Shown: positions 1 through 10,703 of the stretch, one piece after another
Layout: the number at the start of each line of letters is the position of its first letter
Numbering within the stretch: position 1 is the stretch's first letter
NCBI GenBank assembly: GCA_023213395.1
Contig: CM041465.1
Span: forward strand, 207,769,741 to 207,833,740
Direction: 5' to 3'
Length of the DNA: 64,000 nucleotides
DNA from: Cycas panzhihuaensis
Lineage: Eukaryota; Cycadophyta
The notes under the pieces: model-generated
What the model was told of the DNA's origin: nothing
Database searches by the model: none
What the model saw: only the letters and a program-made list of their open reading frames with translations
Made by a program: the position numbers and the translations under genes

Positions 1-232
1 AACTTTAAATGGTCATAATGTTTGATACAGATATCAGAATTAACTTTCGTCTTGACCGTTGGAATCATCGTTCAGAGGCCTTCGATTTGAATGGTCATAA
101 GATATATTTTTGACCATATTTTGGAATGCTACAGAGTCTATGGTGCATTAATGTTCTGATATAATTTGTTTGTGTTATGTTAATACAAACATTGCTTTGT
201 TCATTGATATTGTTGCAGTTGAATACTTTCCA
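1..232. other. AT-rich sequence, no gene seen
   Basis: No coding region is visible. It may be the outer part of the Copia-A 5' LTR, whose left edge cannot be fixed, or host sequence flanking it. The related LTR of Copia-C is 481 bp long. By that measure the Copia-A LTR could begin as far left as about position 160. Confidence 0.4.
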
Positions 233-640
233 TGTTAAAATCAAACACTTTCTCTAGTGTTATAACATGTAATTTAAACAGTCAATGACCCCCCTACACC
301 CTCTTTTTGGATGGTTGCGCAAGCATATGCATGATCAACACTTGTACATGTATAATGGACACTTGTACATGCACGATCGACACTTGTCAATCATGCAATG
401 ACCTTGAGGGGAGCTCTCTTATCCATAAATAGAGACCATTGTCTCTTGTATGAGATATAGTGATAGGTGAGTGTAATGTTATGCTGTTGAGTTGAATACA
501 AGTCATTCTTATTGGAGATTAGATCAATTCCTTCTCCTCCATATTATCTTATGCTTATGTGCTTGTTGTTTCAAGTTTAATGTGGATGTGAATCATCTTG
601 AGCCAATCCTTCATTGTTCCATCATGATCCAATTTTATCA
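233..640 (+). repeat. Copia-A 5' LTR (left edge uncertain)
   Basis: The right edge is well supported: the sequence ends in ATCA at 640, then a 3-nt spacer, then a primer-binding site at 644. A TATA-like ATAAATAGAG lies near 424. The stretch around 325-395 holds several imperfect inverted CACTTGT/ACATG motifs. The part downstream of the TATA box aligns by eye with the Copia-C LTR on the other strand at 17641-18121, for example GAGACCATT followed by a CTCCTCCAT block. The left edge at the TGTTAAAA start is a guess. Confidence 0.6.
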
Positions 641-643
641 TTG

Positions 644-655
644 TGGTATCGGAAC
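644..655 (+). promoter_or_regulatory. Primer-binding site of Copia-A
   Basis: TGGTATCGGAAC is a variant of the plant retrotransposon site TGGTATCAGAGC, complementary to the 3' end of initiator tRNA-Met. It lies 3 nt after the LTR end. The same variant class (TGGTATTGGAAC) occurs in Copia-C, which supports a shared sub-family. Confidence 0.65.
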
Positions 656-848
656 TCTTAGGTTGGGGTTTTCATTTCAAATTTGAAGGCTATTTTTTTA
701 AAAGCTCTCCTTTGGTGATGATCTTCTCAATATAAAGGCAATCCAAAGAAGATTGCCTTATTTTTAACTCTTTAAGTATTTCAAAATAGCTCTTTGGCTC
801 TTTTTTTGGTTTAATACTAGAATGAATATATGTATCTATCTATGTATG

Positions 849-849
<1 letters not shown>

Positions 850-906
<57 letters not shown>
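850..906. repeat. Compound (TC)n(TA)n microsatellite
   Basis: About 17 TC units run directly into about 11 TA units, inside the Copia-A leader. It is preceded by degenerate TATC/TATG units from about 828. Confidence 0.95.
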
Positions 907-2181
907 GTTCTGAGTTATTCTAATCTATAGGAAGAAAAGGAGAAGGAATTTATTTTTTTTGTCAGTGCATCATGTCTATTTATTTATTACAAGTGTTCTC
1001 ATTCTTTGTTGAAGGGAAATCTACCCTACACCCTGTCTACACACTGTTGGGCTCATTACACACTATCCAAATCCTTGTCGAGCATCTCCTCAGTGATCTG
1101 CACATTGCTGGGTGTCATCAATCTCTATTGGGTGCATTTGTTGTGGAGAAAATCTATATTGGGCACTTGATTTCTTAGCTAGGTGGCTCTATTCTTAGCT
1201 GGACTTTGTGGATCCACCTGGGGATCATCGTACAAGCCTGGAGAGGGTCACTCTGGCAGTAATGTTCACCATTGACCTATGGATTTCCATGCTTGGAGTG
1301 GCAGTTGTGCACTTCCAATTTTTCTTATATGGCTCACATTTTGTAACTACACGCTCAAATCTGCTCAAACGACCTTCAGTCATCATCCTCTCCATCACAC
1401 AGAGTGATTCTTATGATCACACAAAGAGTTCAAACGATCTTTTACTAATTTGGAGTAAATTTAGTAAGTCGGATTTACCACCGCTGCACAAATCCATATT
1501 GTAAAAAAAAATTGATTTGTAACTATAGAAATTATAACTTATGTTATATCTTCTAGAATATTCCAAAGTTGATAAAAGTCACTTTTTCTAAAATATGAAA
1601 TTTAAGTGTTTTTTAAATCATTTTTTCTTTAATTTTTAAGTGAAAAAATCACTTTTGATAAGAGTTAAGCACACCCTAGCACTTAAGAAAATTTGCGCAA
1701 GTGCTTTTTCTGACTTGTACGCTATTTTTAAGTGGTTTTTTATTGCCCTAAGTGAAAAATTCACCATAGTATTTAATTTTAAGTTCCCTACGTGGTGTCT
1801 TATCTCATTAAAAAGGGCTCAAAAAGCACACTAACACTAATAAAGTTCAACTTTTTAGAGTGTGGTAGGACCATTAAAGTTCTTGAGGTGTCCTTGAGTG
1901 TTTACATTTTGCAAACATTTGTTTAATGCTCTTTAAAAATACTTTGTTTTATGCACTAAGGAAGGAATATTACAAAGTATTACATGCAAACATCTTTTTT
2001 TTTTTTTTCATCGTATAACATCATACTTGGTACTATTTATGTCTTTTTTTAAGCATTAAGTTGCTTGGAAAATTGTCAAAAACTTTATTTGCAGCTCACT
2101 TCACGTTGTTAAAATCTATTAAAATTTTTAAATGGGGAGGTTCGAAAAAGGTTTTAAACCTTGCTTCAAAGTCTTAAAATT

Positions 2182-2201
2182 GGTGCATTCCCTAGGGGAC
2201 C
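2182..2201 (+). promoter_or_regulatory. Conserved Copia leader motif, copy 1
   Basis: GGTGCATTCCCTAGGGGACC is identical to 20679-20698 in Copia-D and nearly identical to the minus-strand copy at 32334-32353 in Copia-E. It lies about 350 nt upstream of the gag start at 2552. The core CCCTAGGG is self-complementary. A role in RNA dimerisation or packaging is only inferred from position and shape. Confidence 0.6.
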
Positions 2202-2551
2202 AACCAGTTGTATGGCCAGTGCATAGCCATTAAGACAAATTTTATGGGAGAGGTTCAAAAAGGGTATTATTAAAGCTGAAAACTCTAAGAAAAGCACAGT
2301 AAGTTGTGCAAATCAACTCTACCTCTTTGTACTAAAACTTGATCTTTAGCCAACTGTTAGATCTCTCTTATCAGAATTCAACCAAGTGATAGCCTAGTCC
2401 CCACTTACTTTGCATTCTTCAACTATTGGATCTCTTCATAGATTAGGATTGTTGGTGTCATTGCAAGTGGAATTTAAATGACGAAAGCTTTAGAGTTCCA
2501 AAATCAATCTTTTAACGACAAAACCTTACCTTCACAATAGTTGTTATATCA

Positions 2552-2751
2552 ATGCTTAATGCAAGTCCTATTAAACTCAATGGACTTGAAAATTTTCAAG
2601 ATTGGAAGAAATAAGCAAAGAAGTTGTTAATTATGAATGAACTATGGAGTTGTGTATGTGGAAGCTTTCCTAAACCTACTCCTACTTCAGATTCTGCAAT
2701 CAAAATGAGATGATTCCTATAGATCTTGTGGCTATTGTTATTTGGGAAAGC
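2552..2751 (+). pseudogene. Copia-A gag, N-terminal fragment
   Basis: The frame starting at the ATG at 2552 reads MLNASPIKLNG, then IMNELW and an acidic/proline segment. This matches the gag starts of Copia-D (MLNAC, 21015) and Copia-E (MLNAN, 32081 on the minus strand). In-frame stops appear after about 27 codons. It ends abruptly near 2751, where minus-strand Gypsy protease sequence begins. Gag forms the capsid of the intracellular particle. Only the first 60 or so codons survive. Confidence 0.6.
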
Positions 2752-3110
2752 ACATAAATCTGGTCATATAATTAGTGACTATATTACCCAGAGTTTGAAG
2801 CCACTGGATTCCCAATACTGCATCCACACCACCGATTTGCATTGCAAACATGCATGTGTTTGTGCAATATTCACCCATCTGTAAATTAATTTTTTTGCAA
2901 AATCCTCCGCACGGTGCTGTTTCCCCATTTGCAATTGACACTTGGAATGTATTTATTGGTTCTATTTTAATTCCAAGCTTCTTTGCAGTTGCCCTATTTA
3001 TAAAGTTATGTGTACTACCACTATCGACTAGAATTGCGACAGTGCCCTTTTATCATCCCTTGGAATCGAAGTGTTTGTGGTGTAACACTTTGTCCTGTAA
3101 TTGCTTGGAG
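2752..3110 (-). pseudogene. Gypsy-A protease fragment
   Basis: Reading leftwards on the minus strand, the translation carries a retropepsin-like region ending in a GGVDAVLGIQWLQTLG stretch. This is the C-terminal hallmark of plant Ty3/Gypsy proteases (VLGxxWL). The catalytic region lies near 3000-3060 (LVDSGSTHNFINR-like, translated from the complement). The fragment stops at about 2752 against Copia-A gag, so reverse transcriptase, integrase and the 3' LTR of Gypsy-A are missing. Confidence 0.65.
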
Positions 3111-4173
3111 TGATATGTGTGCATTTTCGATCTAGCTCCATGAGTTCGTCTACTTGACTTCCTCCGCTTTTCTTCAACTTCTTCATGAATTTCCTCGGGT
3201 GCTTCTTCTTCCTCCGATATTATTGTATCTTGGTATTAATCATATATACCTTCTTAGGCGCATTGATGTTCACAATTCCATTTCGCACCGCATTTAAAAC
3301 AAGTTCCTTTCCTCATGTGCTCTTCCTTTGTTGATGTCTCGTGATTACTTCTAATTGTTAATGGAGCCTCCGCTTTAGTTCCTAACTGTTCGGTTTGGGT
3401 TAAATCCTTGTGAGCTTTACATTCTACGTGTGAGCGTAGGTCTAGTTTCCGTAGTTACGCTTCCACGCATCTTCTTTGTTTTGATTCTTTGAGTCTAATG
3501 TTGGCACCTCCATTGCTTTTAGACGATATCTTATTGGAGGTTTTAATTTGCTAATGTATGTTTCCAGAAGGAGTTCTGGTGGTACAGTTGTTGGAATTAG
3601 ACATTGTAACACCTGAAATTGTTCGATGACTCTTGGTGAGCTAGTTTCTTTGTAATCTTGTTAGTGGGCAAAGTAGTCTCAGACTCCATGAGTCTTCATA
3701 TTGGGTTATGAGCCCATGCTTCATGTTTTGCCGCTTGTTTCCCACCGGTTGAAGCCACCATGAATACCATTTCAAGGCTCGACCGTACAAATGTAATGAT
3801 GCCGGAGATACTTGCTCGTGTTACGGTATCGCGTGGAGAAGTAAGTTTCCATCTAGGATCCATCCTCTTATATCCCTCGATTTATCGGGGTCAAATTTCT
3901 CTAAGTCGATCTTTGCCATTGTCACCCTTCGTTATTCTTGCGGTTTCTTCTTTGATATTCTCCTCTGTTTTAAATCTTCCTTGAATTACTTGTATTTCCT
4001 TGTTCTATTTCCTTTTCTTGTTTGGCCCATATCGGTTCTGCTTGTGGTCCGTCCAATTTCATGTTGATTTTATGCATGAGATCCGAGAGGCACGCTAACG
4101 AGGCTAGGATTTCCTTTCCTACTTCATCTGAGGCGATATGTTCCTGACTGGATTGGCCTTGGCCAGTCGACAT
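3111..4173 (-). pseudogene. Gypsy-A gag with zinc knuckle
   Basis: The start is the ATG at 4173 (MSTGQGQSSQEHIASD). The N-terminal 67 codons are open to 3970 and then stops and shifts appear. A zinc knuckle at about 3265-3315 reads CFKCGAKWNCEHQC, the C-x2-C-x7-H-x2-C form seen in several plant Gypsy Gags. Gypsy-B has the same knuckle (FKCEAKWNREHQC near 17015), so the two are close relatives in opposite orientation. The 5' untranslated region is 4174-4338. Confidence 0.65.
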
Positions 4174-4338
4174 CTTCTTTTGTTGTATAACCTTCTTAGT
4201 GCGTAACCGTTTGGGCTCTTCTCAAAAATCCACCAGGCGGAGGGTGGGGAAATTTTCACTTCCTTCTCGCAAAACTTTTCGCCCTTAGAAAAAATTCACT
4301 ATATTCTCCGGAGACACTTTTCCACGTGATAGCTTCGA

Positions 4339-4353
4339 CGAAGCTCGATACCA
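4339..4353 (-). promoter_or_regulatory. Primer-binding site of Gypsy-A
   Basis: On the minus strand this reads TGGTATCGAGCTTCG, a variant of the initiator tRNA-Met site. It is separated from the LTR end (CTACA) by the dinucleotide AG. Gypsy-B shows the same LTR-AG-TGGTATC layout. Confidence 0.75.
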
Positions 4354-4355
4354 CT

Positions 4356-4859
4356 TGTAGCGAAAGCTTTTAACTTAATTCGAAATAACTCAACAATTCG
4401 CGAGATCTTGGTCTAATATAGATTTCTTCAATCTCAAATAATAATGAACATAGGAAATTCACCATAAAACACCGAAATAAAGTAATGGAAATAGTACTAA
4501 TAAAGGTAAATATATTGTGCAAAATATAAACAAAATATCCTTCTCGAACGATCGCCTTCGAGGCGGGAATCCTCCAAATATCTTAGGCCAAAAGGCTGAG
4601 CCAACTATAGCCCTAGAGCCAAAACTGTAGAAGAGATCAATCCGAAGTGATGATACCAAATGAGGGCTTTACTCTCTATTTATAATGGCCGGATTATCTT
4701 GTTTGAAGTCAGCCAAAATTAAGATAGTTCACTGGGAGTGAACCATTAATGAAGTCGGCGGAAGACCGACTTCTTGGTCAGCTAATATTCCTGCGCTCAT
4801 TTCTGGGGTTTAAGTCGGTTGACAGGCCCCTAAAGAGAGGGTTTTCCTAGAACGCAACA
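4356..4859 (-). repeat. Gypsy-A 5' LTR
   Basis: The 504-bp unit begins TGTTGCGTTC and ends GCTACA when read on the minus strand, so it has TG...CA ends. A TATA-like ATTATAAATAGAG sits near 4674-4688, upstream of a CGCCTCGAAGGCG-type tract also present in Gypsy-B. The outer edge is set by where Copia-A integrase coding resumes at 4860. No partner LTR survives. Confidence 0.7.
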
Positions 4860-5063
4860 AAACAACACAGAGAACTTTTCCAAAAAGGTCAAGCATGGAG
4901 ACCGAAACAGTTATTGCAGTTGGTACACAGATATTTGTGGACTTATGTCTACATAATCACTTGGTGGAACACTCTTTTTCATCACCTTCATCAATGACTT
5001 CTCTGACAAAGTTTGAATATAATGTATGAAACACAAATCAAAAGCATTTTCTAAGTTCAAAGA
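4860..5063 (+). pseudogene. Copia-A integrase fragment
   Basis: The translation resumes in Copia coding sequence: KGQAWRPKQLLQLVHTDICG, then FFITFINDFSDKV and KHKSKAFSKFK. This is the N-terminal half of the Copia integrase core and contains the first catalytic Asp (HTDIC). Copia-D at 22600-22800 has the same block. It shows that Gypsy-A and Gypsy-B both sit inside one older Copia element. The fragment stops at the Gypsy-B LTR. Confidence 0.7.
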
Positions 5064-5492
5064 TGTAGCAATCCCCCTGATTCTAAAGATATTCTATCCG
5101 ACTTCTATGTCAGTTTCTAGTTGACTTACTAAGTGGTATTATTTCTAGTATTGCCCCTATTCTAGCCGACTTCCATCATGATAGAGCAGTTGCCTATTTA
5201 AAGAAGTTTGAGGCCTCATTCTTGAGCATCTGTGTGGAAGTGTTGACTGCCATATTTTGGCTCTAGTGTTGCAGTTGTGTTGGAGGGAACCTCGCCTCGA
5301 AGAGGAAGAATTATCAATAGAGATAACCCTGTAAGTTGTACTTAATATTCTTCAATATTCAACATATTTGTTCATATTCTAAGGTAGTATATTATTCATT
5401 TTTGCATTCAATTCAATAAAAAGCATATATTTTGCATACTTTTCCTCTATTTTGGCTCTTTTATTTCCAAAAGATCGATTTGTGTCACTTCA
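5064..5492 (+). repeat. Gypsy-B 5' LTR
   Basis: The unit begins TGTAGCAATCC and ends CTTCA, 2 nt before the primer-binding site. A TATA-like CTATTTAAAG lies near 5191. A GGAGGGAACCTCGCCTCGAAGAGG tract is shared in outline with the Gypsy-A and Gypsy-C LTRs. The start was chosen because Gypsy-C begins in the same way (TGTTGTAATCC, 26559). No 3' LTR is found, because the element is truncated at about 17340. Confidence 0.65.
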
Positions 5493-5494
5493 AG

Positions 5495-5509
5495 TGGTAT
5501 CAAAGCTTC
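5495..5509 (+). promoter_or_regulatory. Primer-binding site of Gypsy-B
   Basis: TGGTATCAAAGCTTC matches the initiator tRNA-Met class. It follows the LTR by the spacer AG, as in Gypsy-A. Confidence 0.75.
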
Positions 5510-5580
5510 ATTTTGAGGTGGAAGTTTGGAAGTAAGCCTTAAAGAATAGGCCCAAAATCCACACCCCCCTACCTCCTAGC

Positions 5581-6293
5581 ATGGAACTAATATTAGGGAA
5601 AAGTCTCCTTCTTAATAAAATGGTGAATCTGGACCAAATCTCAGCAATGGAAGACGGAATGACTAAACTTCTAGACAAAATGGATCAGTGGTTGAATCAA
5701 TTAAGAGATGCAGAATCAAAAGATTTCATAGAAAAAGGAGGATCATGAGGTGGAAATAATAACCAAGAAAGCAATGTCCAAAGGAATGGCCTGCAAAGAT
5801 ACTCAAGAAGATTTAATGGGGTGTGTTATAAGTGATGAAATTAGAGGAGTCTCCAATCAGATCACAGTCTTATAGGGACTAAGTTTACATTGGAAAAATT
5901 TGATCTAAATAGATCAAGAGACATCCAAAATTGGGTATTACAAATGAAACATAGTTTTAGGTGTATGAATTAGCTGACAACGATAAAATATTAACAACAT
6001 GCCTCCATTTATACGGAAGGGCTTTAAAATGGTTCCATTGGTGGCAGAAGACCAATACAGGCTTTTTTTCCGAATCATGGGAATAAATAAAAGCAGCCCT
6101 AATAAGCTAGTATGAAGATTCTTAGAATATCAATTATTTTGCTCAATTAACACGATTACAGTAAAATGGATCAGTACAAGAATATATAGAGCAATTCCAG
6201 GCCCTCCAATGCTTAGTCGTAGAACATATCCCAGCAGAATGCATCATGGAAATGTACATAAGCGAACTCAAAGGATTGATCAGATATCACATT
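5581..6293 (+). pseudogene. Gypsy-B gag, first part
   Basis: The start at 5581 reads MELILGKSLLLNKMVNLD. A Retrotrans_gag-like stretch follows at about 5885-6200 (TLEKFDLNRSRDIQNW, later KWFHWWQKTNTGFF). Several frame breaks are present, so this is a relic. The gag continues at 12853 after the LINE and at 16981 after Copia-B. Gag would form the particle shell. Confidence 0.65.
6278..6293. repeat. LINE target-site duplication, left copy
   Basis: GATCAGATATCACATT is repeated exactly at 12837-12852. The 16-bp perfect duplication brackets the whole LINE and is typical of target-primed reverse transcription. Confidence 0.95.
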
Positions 6294-6460
6294 TTTTTTT
6301 TTTTTTTGATAAGGTAAAAATTTATATAAATCGGGGTTTTAATAGGACCCCCCAACCATTACATCAGCTACCTACCGGCTTAGAAAAAATGGCCATGAAG
6401 TGCCCATGGCCTAGCTAATCACTTCATCAATCAACACGCCCCTCTTTTCTAACTAGTTTA
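6294..6460 (-). other. LINE 3' UTR and poly(A) tail
   Basis: Downstream of the RNase H stop, the minus strand holds a short UTR ending TTTTTACCTTATC followed by the A-tail. A gataaggtaaaaa-like end next to the tail is a frequent 3' signature of plant L1 elements. Confidence 0.8.
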
Positions 6461-6922
6461 TTATTTTCTCACAAATCTCGTCCCCGACTGACTCAGAAGC
6501 TCCTCCGGGAATTCCTCCCTCCACACCCTACTCCTTTTGTTCGCCATCGCCCAGTTAGCCAGCCAGTCCGTCGCAACGTTACCTTCTCTATACGTATGTT
6601 GGATCTGAACCCTCTGTTTGGATCTCAGGACATCCTGGGCATCGTTAACCATCTCCTGATTGCTCCAGTCCACCTCTGACTCCCCCCTTAGGCTCCTGAT
6701 CACATTCAAGGAATCACCTTCTATTATTACATTCTCGTATCCATCCTTATCCACCAGATCTATCGCCTTTTGCATAGCTCTCATTCCAGCCTTGTTATTC
6801 GTCTGATAACCTAAGTATTCCGCAAATGCCCACCTCACCTTTCCTTCATGATCCCTACATAAACCTCCTCCTCCTGCCTCGCCTGGGTTCCCTTTAGCAG
6901 CCCCATCAAAATCGACTTTCAC
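6461..6922 (-). pseudogene. LINE ORF2 C-terminal RNase H domain
   Basis: The domain begins KVDFDGAAKGNPGEAGGGG, the classical first strand with catalytic Asp. It continues with YQTNNKAGMRAM, IIEGDSLNVI (second Asp) and HTYREGNVATDWLANW (last Asp region). The position that is normally Glu in the NNxAE helix reads Gly (codon GGA), so one metal-binding residue is lost. It would degrade the RNA of RNA-DNA hybrids during reverse transcription. It is in the same frame as the endonuclease part of ORF2. Confidence 0.85.
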
Positions 6923-6928
6923 CCAGAA

Positions 6929-7782
6929 CTAGCTAGGCACGCTCCATAGATTCCTCTTCTTTTTCGGTTTACTACCATTTTGGTTAGTTATTCCCCATCT
7001 CGCTGAGATTCTTTCTTCTGCCTTAGATACATTAACCTCCTCTCTGGGCTTTACCATTTCTACAATATCTCTCTTAATTTTACTCCATAGTCTTTGTTCG
7101 TCCATTTCTCTCCCCTGGAAGATCCTCCTGTTGCGTTCCTTCCATATATTCCAAACCTCCACCGGGAGGATTAGTTTCCCCAATCTGCCTAGAGTCTCTT
7201 ACTCTTAAAGGGGAATTTCTACATTAGCCACTGGCTCTTCAAAGACCCCGGGGACACCCATTCAATCTCTAGAGCTGACTAGCAACCGGTCCAAACGTTC
7301 CTGGAATAAGGGCAATGTATACTCATATGGTCAAGGGTTTCGGCCTTCTCCTTACACAACACACATCTGTTTACCATGGGAAATCCCCTCCTCATAAGAT
7401 TGTCAATCGTCAAAATCTTACTTTGCAGGCGCAACCACCAAAACACTGCTATCTTTGGGAATAGTCCCAATTTCCACACTCCTGCTAACAGATCCTCCTT
7501 GCCAACACCTTCCTCCTTCAGCAACGTGTTATACCCATCCTTCACCGTGTATGATCCGGAGGCGAAAATAGACCAAATCATACTATCCTCAATAACCCGC
7601 TTAGGTATATATTGATTATTTAGTTCCCGTTTCAGGTTCTGAATCTCCTCCTTCGTTCCTTGCAGGCTCTCAAAAGATCTCCATTTCCTATCCCTCCCTT
7701 GTCCCTCCCAGTAAAATTTGACTAAACGGCCATACGAGTCCTGACAGCTTCTCCGTAGATTACCAATGAATGGTAAATCCAT
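6929..7782 (-). pseudogene. LINE ORF2 Cys/His zinc-binding region and linker
   Basis: Residues near 7279-7400 read RRGFPMVNRCVLCKEKAETLDH followed by HCPYSRNVW, the CxxC...H...C pattern of the zf-RVT domain that follows the reverse transcriptase of plant LINEs. The 7279-7782 part is one frame off from both neighbours, so two compensating indels bracket it. The 6929-7183 piece (VWNIWKERNRRIFQGR) is a typical linker between this motif and RNase H. Confidence 0.8.
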
Positions 7783-7855
7783 CAGAGTAGTTGCCGCACC
7801 ATTTATCCTCCCAAAAACTTATGCTTTCCCCATTCCCCAGTTTCCACCTAATACC

Positions 7856-9115
7856 TTAATTCAATATAGGTCTAGAGGATAGGAGGCCTTTCCAGATGGG
7901 GGAACCGGTGGTCCCTCTCGCCTCCCCACTCAGGAACTGATTTCCCCCAAGATATTTTTTAGTTATTATATCTCCCCATTGCGAGCTAACCTCTCTAACT
8001 AATCTCCAACCCAATTTTGCTAGGAGGGCTTTGTTAAATAGCCCCATTCTCCTGACATTTAGCCCCCCAGCCCATCCGGGTTTGCATACCTTTTCCCAGG
8101 ATACCAAAAGAATTCTGTTTTTCTCCTCCGAATCAGACCAGAGAAATCTTTTCATGATTCCCTCTATTATTGAGATGACCTTACTCGGCATAATGAATAA
8201 AGACATCATATAAACCGGAATACTCTGAAGGTAAGCCACCACTAGCTGTATTTTACCTGCCAAGCTAAGTAGGGCCCCTTTCCATCTAGCCAACTTCCTC
8301 TAGAAATGACCCACAATGGGGCTCCAAAGATCCTTCCTCATATTTCCCACAAAAAGAGGCATCCCAAGGTAAACGGATGGAAGAGTCCTAATTGGGATCT
8401 CCAGAACTCTACTAATTCTCTGTTGGAGTCTTGCTGGGGTGCTAATGAAATAGACTGAGCTTTTATCCTGATTGATTTTTTGATTTGAGGCCCGTTCATA
8501 AGCCTGAAGCCCGTCTTTCATAGCCCTGGCTTCTCTAAGAGATGCTTTACCCAGAAATACATTATCATCTACAAACTGATGGTGGATGATATTTTCCATA
8601 TTCGAGGATGGCTTTAAACCAGTCACCTAGCCTAACCTCTTGGCCTCCTCTGTAGCTCTCCCTAGCAGTTCGGCCATTATGATAAAGAGATAGGGCGATA
8701 GGGGGTCTCCTTGCCTTAGACCCCTCGACCCAAAAAAGAAGGGAGTCGACGAACCATTTATCAACACCAAAAAGGAAGGGGTCGAGATACAGCATTTCAT
8801 CCATTCCCTCCACACCTCACCGAATCCAAAGGCCTTGAGGCAATCAAGGAGGCAGTCCCAAGCAACCCTGTCATAAGCTTTAGACATATCAGTTTTCACT
8901 ATCATGCCTGCTTCCTTTCTGTAATGCGTCGAATGAATCGTCTCGTGTACAGTGATTATACCATCCACAATCTGTCTACCTTTAACAAATCCATCCTGGT
9001 TGGCAGAGATCATAGACGGCAGACACTCCTTAAGGCGGTTTGCCAACAATTTCGCCAAGATCTTATACTTAACATTACACAATCTGATTGGCCTGAAATC
9101 CTCCATAACCTCCAC
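7856..9115 (-). pseudogene. LINE ORF2 reverse transcriptase
   Basis: Motifs in order on the minus strand: EDFRPIRLCNVKYKILAKLL, NQDGFVKGRQIVDGI, DMSKAYDRVAWDCL (first catalytic Asp), LRQGDPLSPYLF, and QFVDDNVFLG where FADD is usual, so Ala has become Val but both catalytic Asp remain. The thumb region LARWKGALLSLAGKIQLV follows. In-frame stops occur at about 8627 and 8295. It would copy LINE RNA at the nicked target. The upstream part 9116-9790 is more decayed and links to the endonuclease. Confidence 0.85.
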
Positions 9116-9790
9116 CCCCGTTTTTTTTTGGTATCAACACCAGAAAGGTAGATTACCACTCCTTCAAAATCGTCTTCTTCTCAAAGAATTCGTTCATCGC
9201 CTCTTTCAGATCATCCTTTATAATGTACTAGTATTCTTGAAAGAAACCCGAGGGAAAACCATCTGGCCCTGGGGCCTTATCCCATCCCATGCTGAATAGG
9301 GCCCTCTCCACTTCATCCAGGAAAACGACTCTATCAACTTTCTATTTTGGGTCTCATTGACAGTCCGCGAGATACTACTCATCAGGTATGAGCATAACTC
9401 CAGGTCCTGACACCCGAGTTCACTAAAGAGATCCTTAAAATACTCAACCGCAGAGGTTCTAATTTGTTCTTCCGTCTCAAATGTGGTACCCTCCTTACTT
9501 CATAACTTACTAATTCTGTTATAGGCTCTGTGTTTCAAGGTCGACATATGGAAAAACTTGGTATTTCTATCCCCCTCCTTAATCCATTGATCCCTAGATT
9601 TTTGTTTCCAGTGAAGTTCCTCCTTCAGCAATACCTCTTCCAATTATTTGGATAGTCTGCTTTCCATCTGATCCAATGTGCAAGATCTGCCCTCTTCTTG
9701 GATCCTTTGTTCGATCGTATTTAACTCTTCCAACAGTTTTCCTTTGGTATCAAATATATTTCTGAAAACCTCCTTATTCCAGATTTTTAT

Positions 9791-10651
9791 CTATCTCTTT
9801 ATCCAGGATAGCTTCTTTGAAAATTTAAACATGGCGTACCCCTCAACAAGAATACTCCACCACTCACTGATCCTATTTCTCAGATCTGGGTGTTGCATCC
9901 ACATATGCTCAAAACGGAAGGGGGCCCCACGATAGTTATCTGGGACAGAGCATTCCAAAAGGAGAGGAGTGTGATCAGAAATCGATCTTGGAAGGGCCAC
10001 TAGCTTCAGGTTCCCATGGAGCCGCATCTACTCATAATTAACCAAAAATCTATCCAACTTGACCTAAATATGGTTCTACCCCAACCTCCTATTTGTCCAT
10101 GTAAAACTGGCCCCGCTAAGGGGGATGTCCAGCAGCCCCCCATTCTAAAGGAAGACACCAAGGTCATCCATACACCTAGACCACCCCACTTGCCCACCTT
10201 TCTTCTCCTCTGGGGATAGAGTCGAGTTGAAATCTCCTGCTACCATCCATGGGCCTTTCCACTCTCTGTAGGACTCCACTATATTCTTCCACAACAACTT
10301 CCTGCCTTCCACCGTCGTCGGGGCATAGACGTCTGTGACCCACCATAGGGAGTTTGTCCTTCTACATACTAGACACAATGTGATGAAGTGCTCCCCCTTA
10401 GCCACCTCATAACCTTGCCACCTACCCGAGTTCCAGAGAACAGCAAGCCCTCCCGACCCCAACGCGCCCTTTATCGTCCTCATCTCTACCCTCCTCCATA
10501 TTTTGTTTTTCACCTCCTCCTCCTTTGCTTGGGACATTTTTGTCTCCTGTAGGAAAACTAAGTCCGCCCACTCCCTAGCTCTCAGCTCCTTCACCAATCT
10601 TTGCTTAGATGGGGTGTTTAAGCCCCTTATATTCCAGGAGAGAATCTTCAT
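9791..10651 (-). pseudogene. LINE ORF2 AP-like endonuclease
   Basis: ORF2 starts at the ATG at 10651 with MKILSWNIRGLN, the usual opening of plant L1 endonucleases. It continues with FLQETKMSQ (catalytic Glu), WWVTDVYAPTT, VAGDFNSTLSPEEKKGG, FTWTN and SDHTPLLLEC. Stops interrupt it near 10145 and at three points up to 10028, all in one frame. The enzyme would nick the target; the duplication at 6278 marks where an active relative did so. Confidence 0.87.
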
Positions 10652-10703
10652 AGACCCTGCCCCTTCCCATCCTACCTCCTGCTTCTGAGAAGTGGGCCCT
10701 CAA

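Larger units (their letters stand above)
656..2551 (+). other. Copia-A untranslated leader
   Basis: About 1.9 kb of non-coding sequence lies between the primer-binding site and the first recognisable gag codons. It is A/T-rich with many AAGTGCTTTT-like runs. Near 2130-2300 it matches the leader of Copia-D (20630-20770), including the conserved 20-nt motif at 2182-2201. Short reading frames inside it have no family resemblance and are not called. Confidence 0.55.

Noticed and set aside
643-660. A tRNA gene suggested by matches to tRNA 3' ends at several places
   Set aside because: Only 12-15 nt match, always next to an LTR end. These are primer-binding sites, not tRNA genes.
10016-10219. Plus-strand frames across 8031-12033
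   Set aside because: They are antisense to LINE ORF1 and ORF2, which carry the recognisable motifs.
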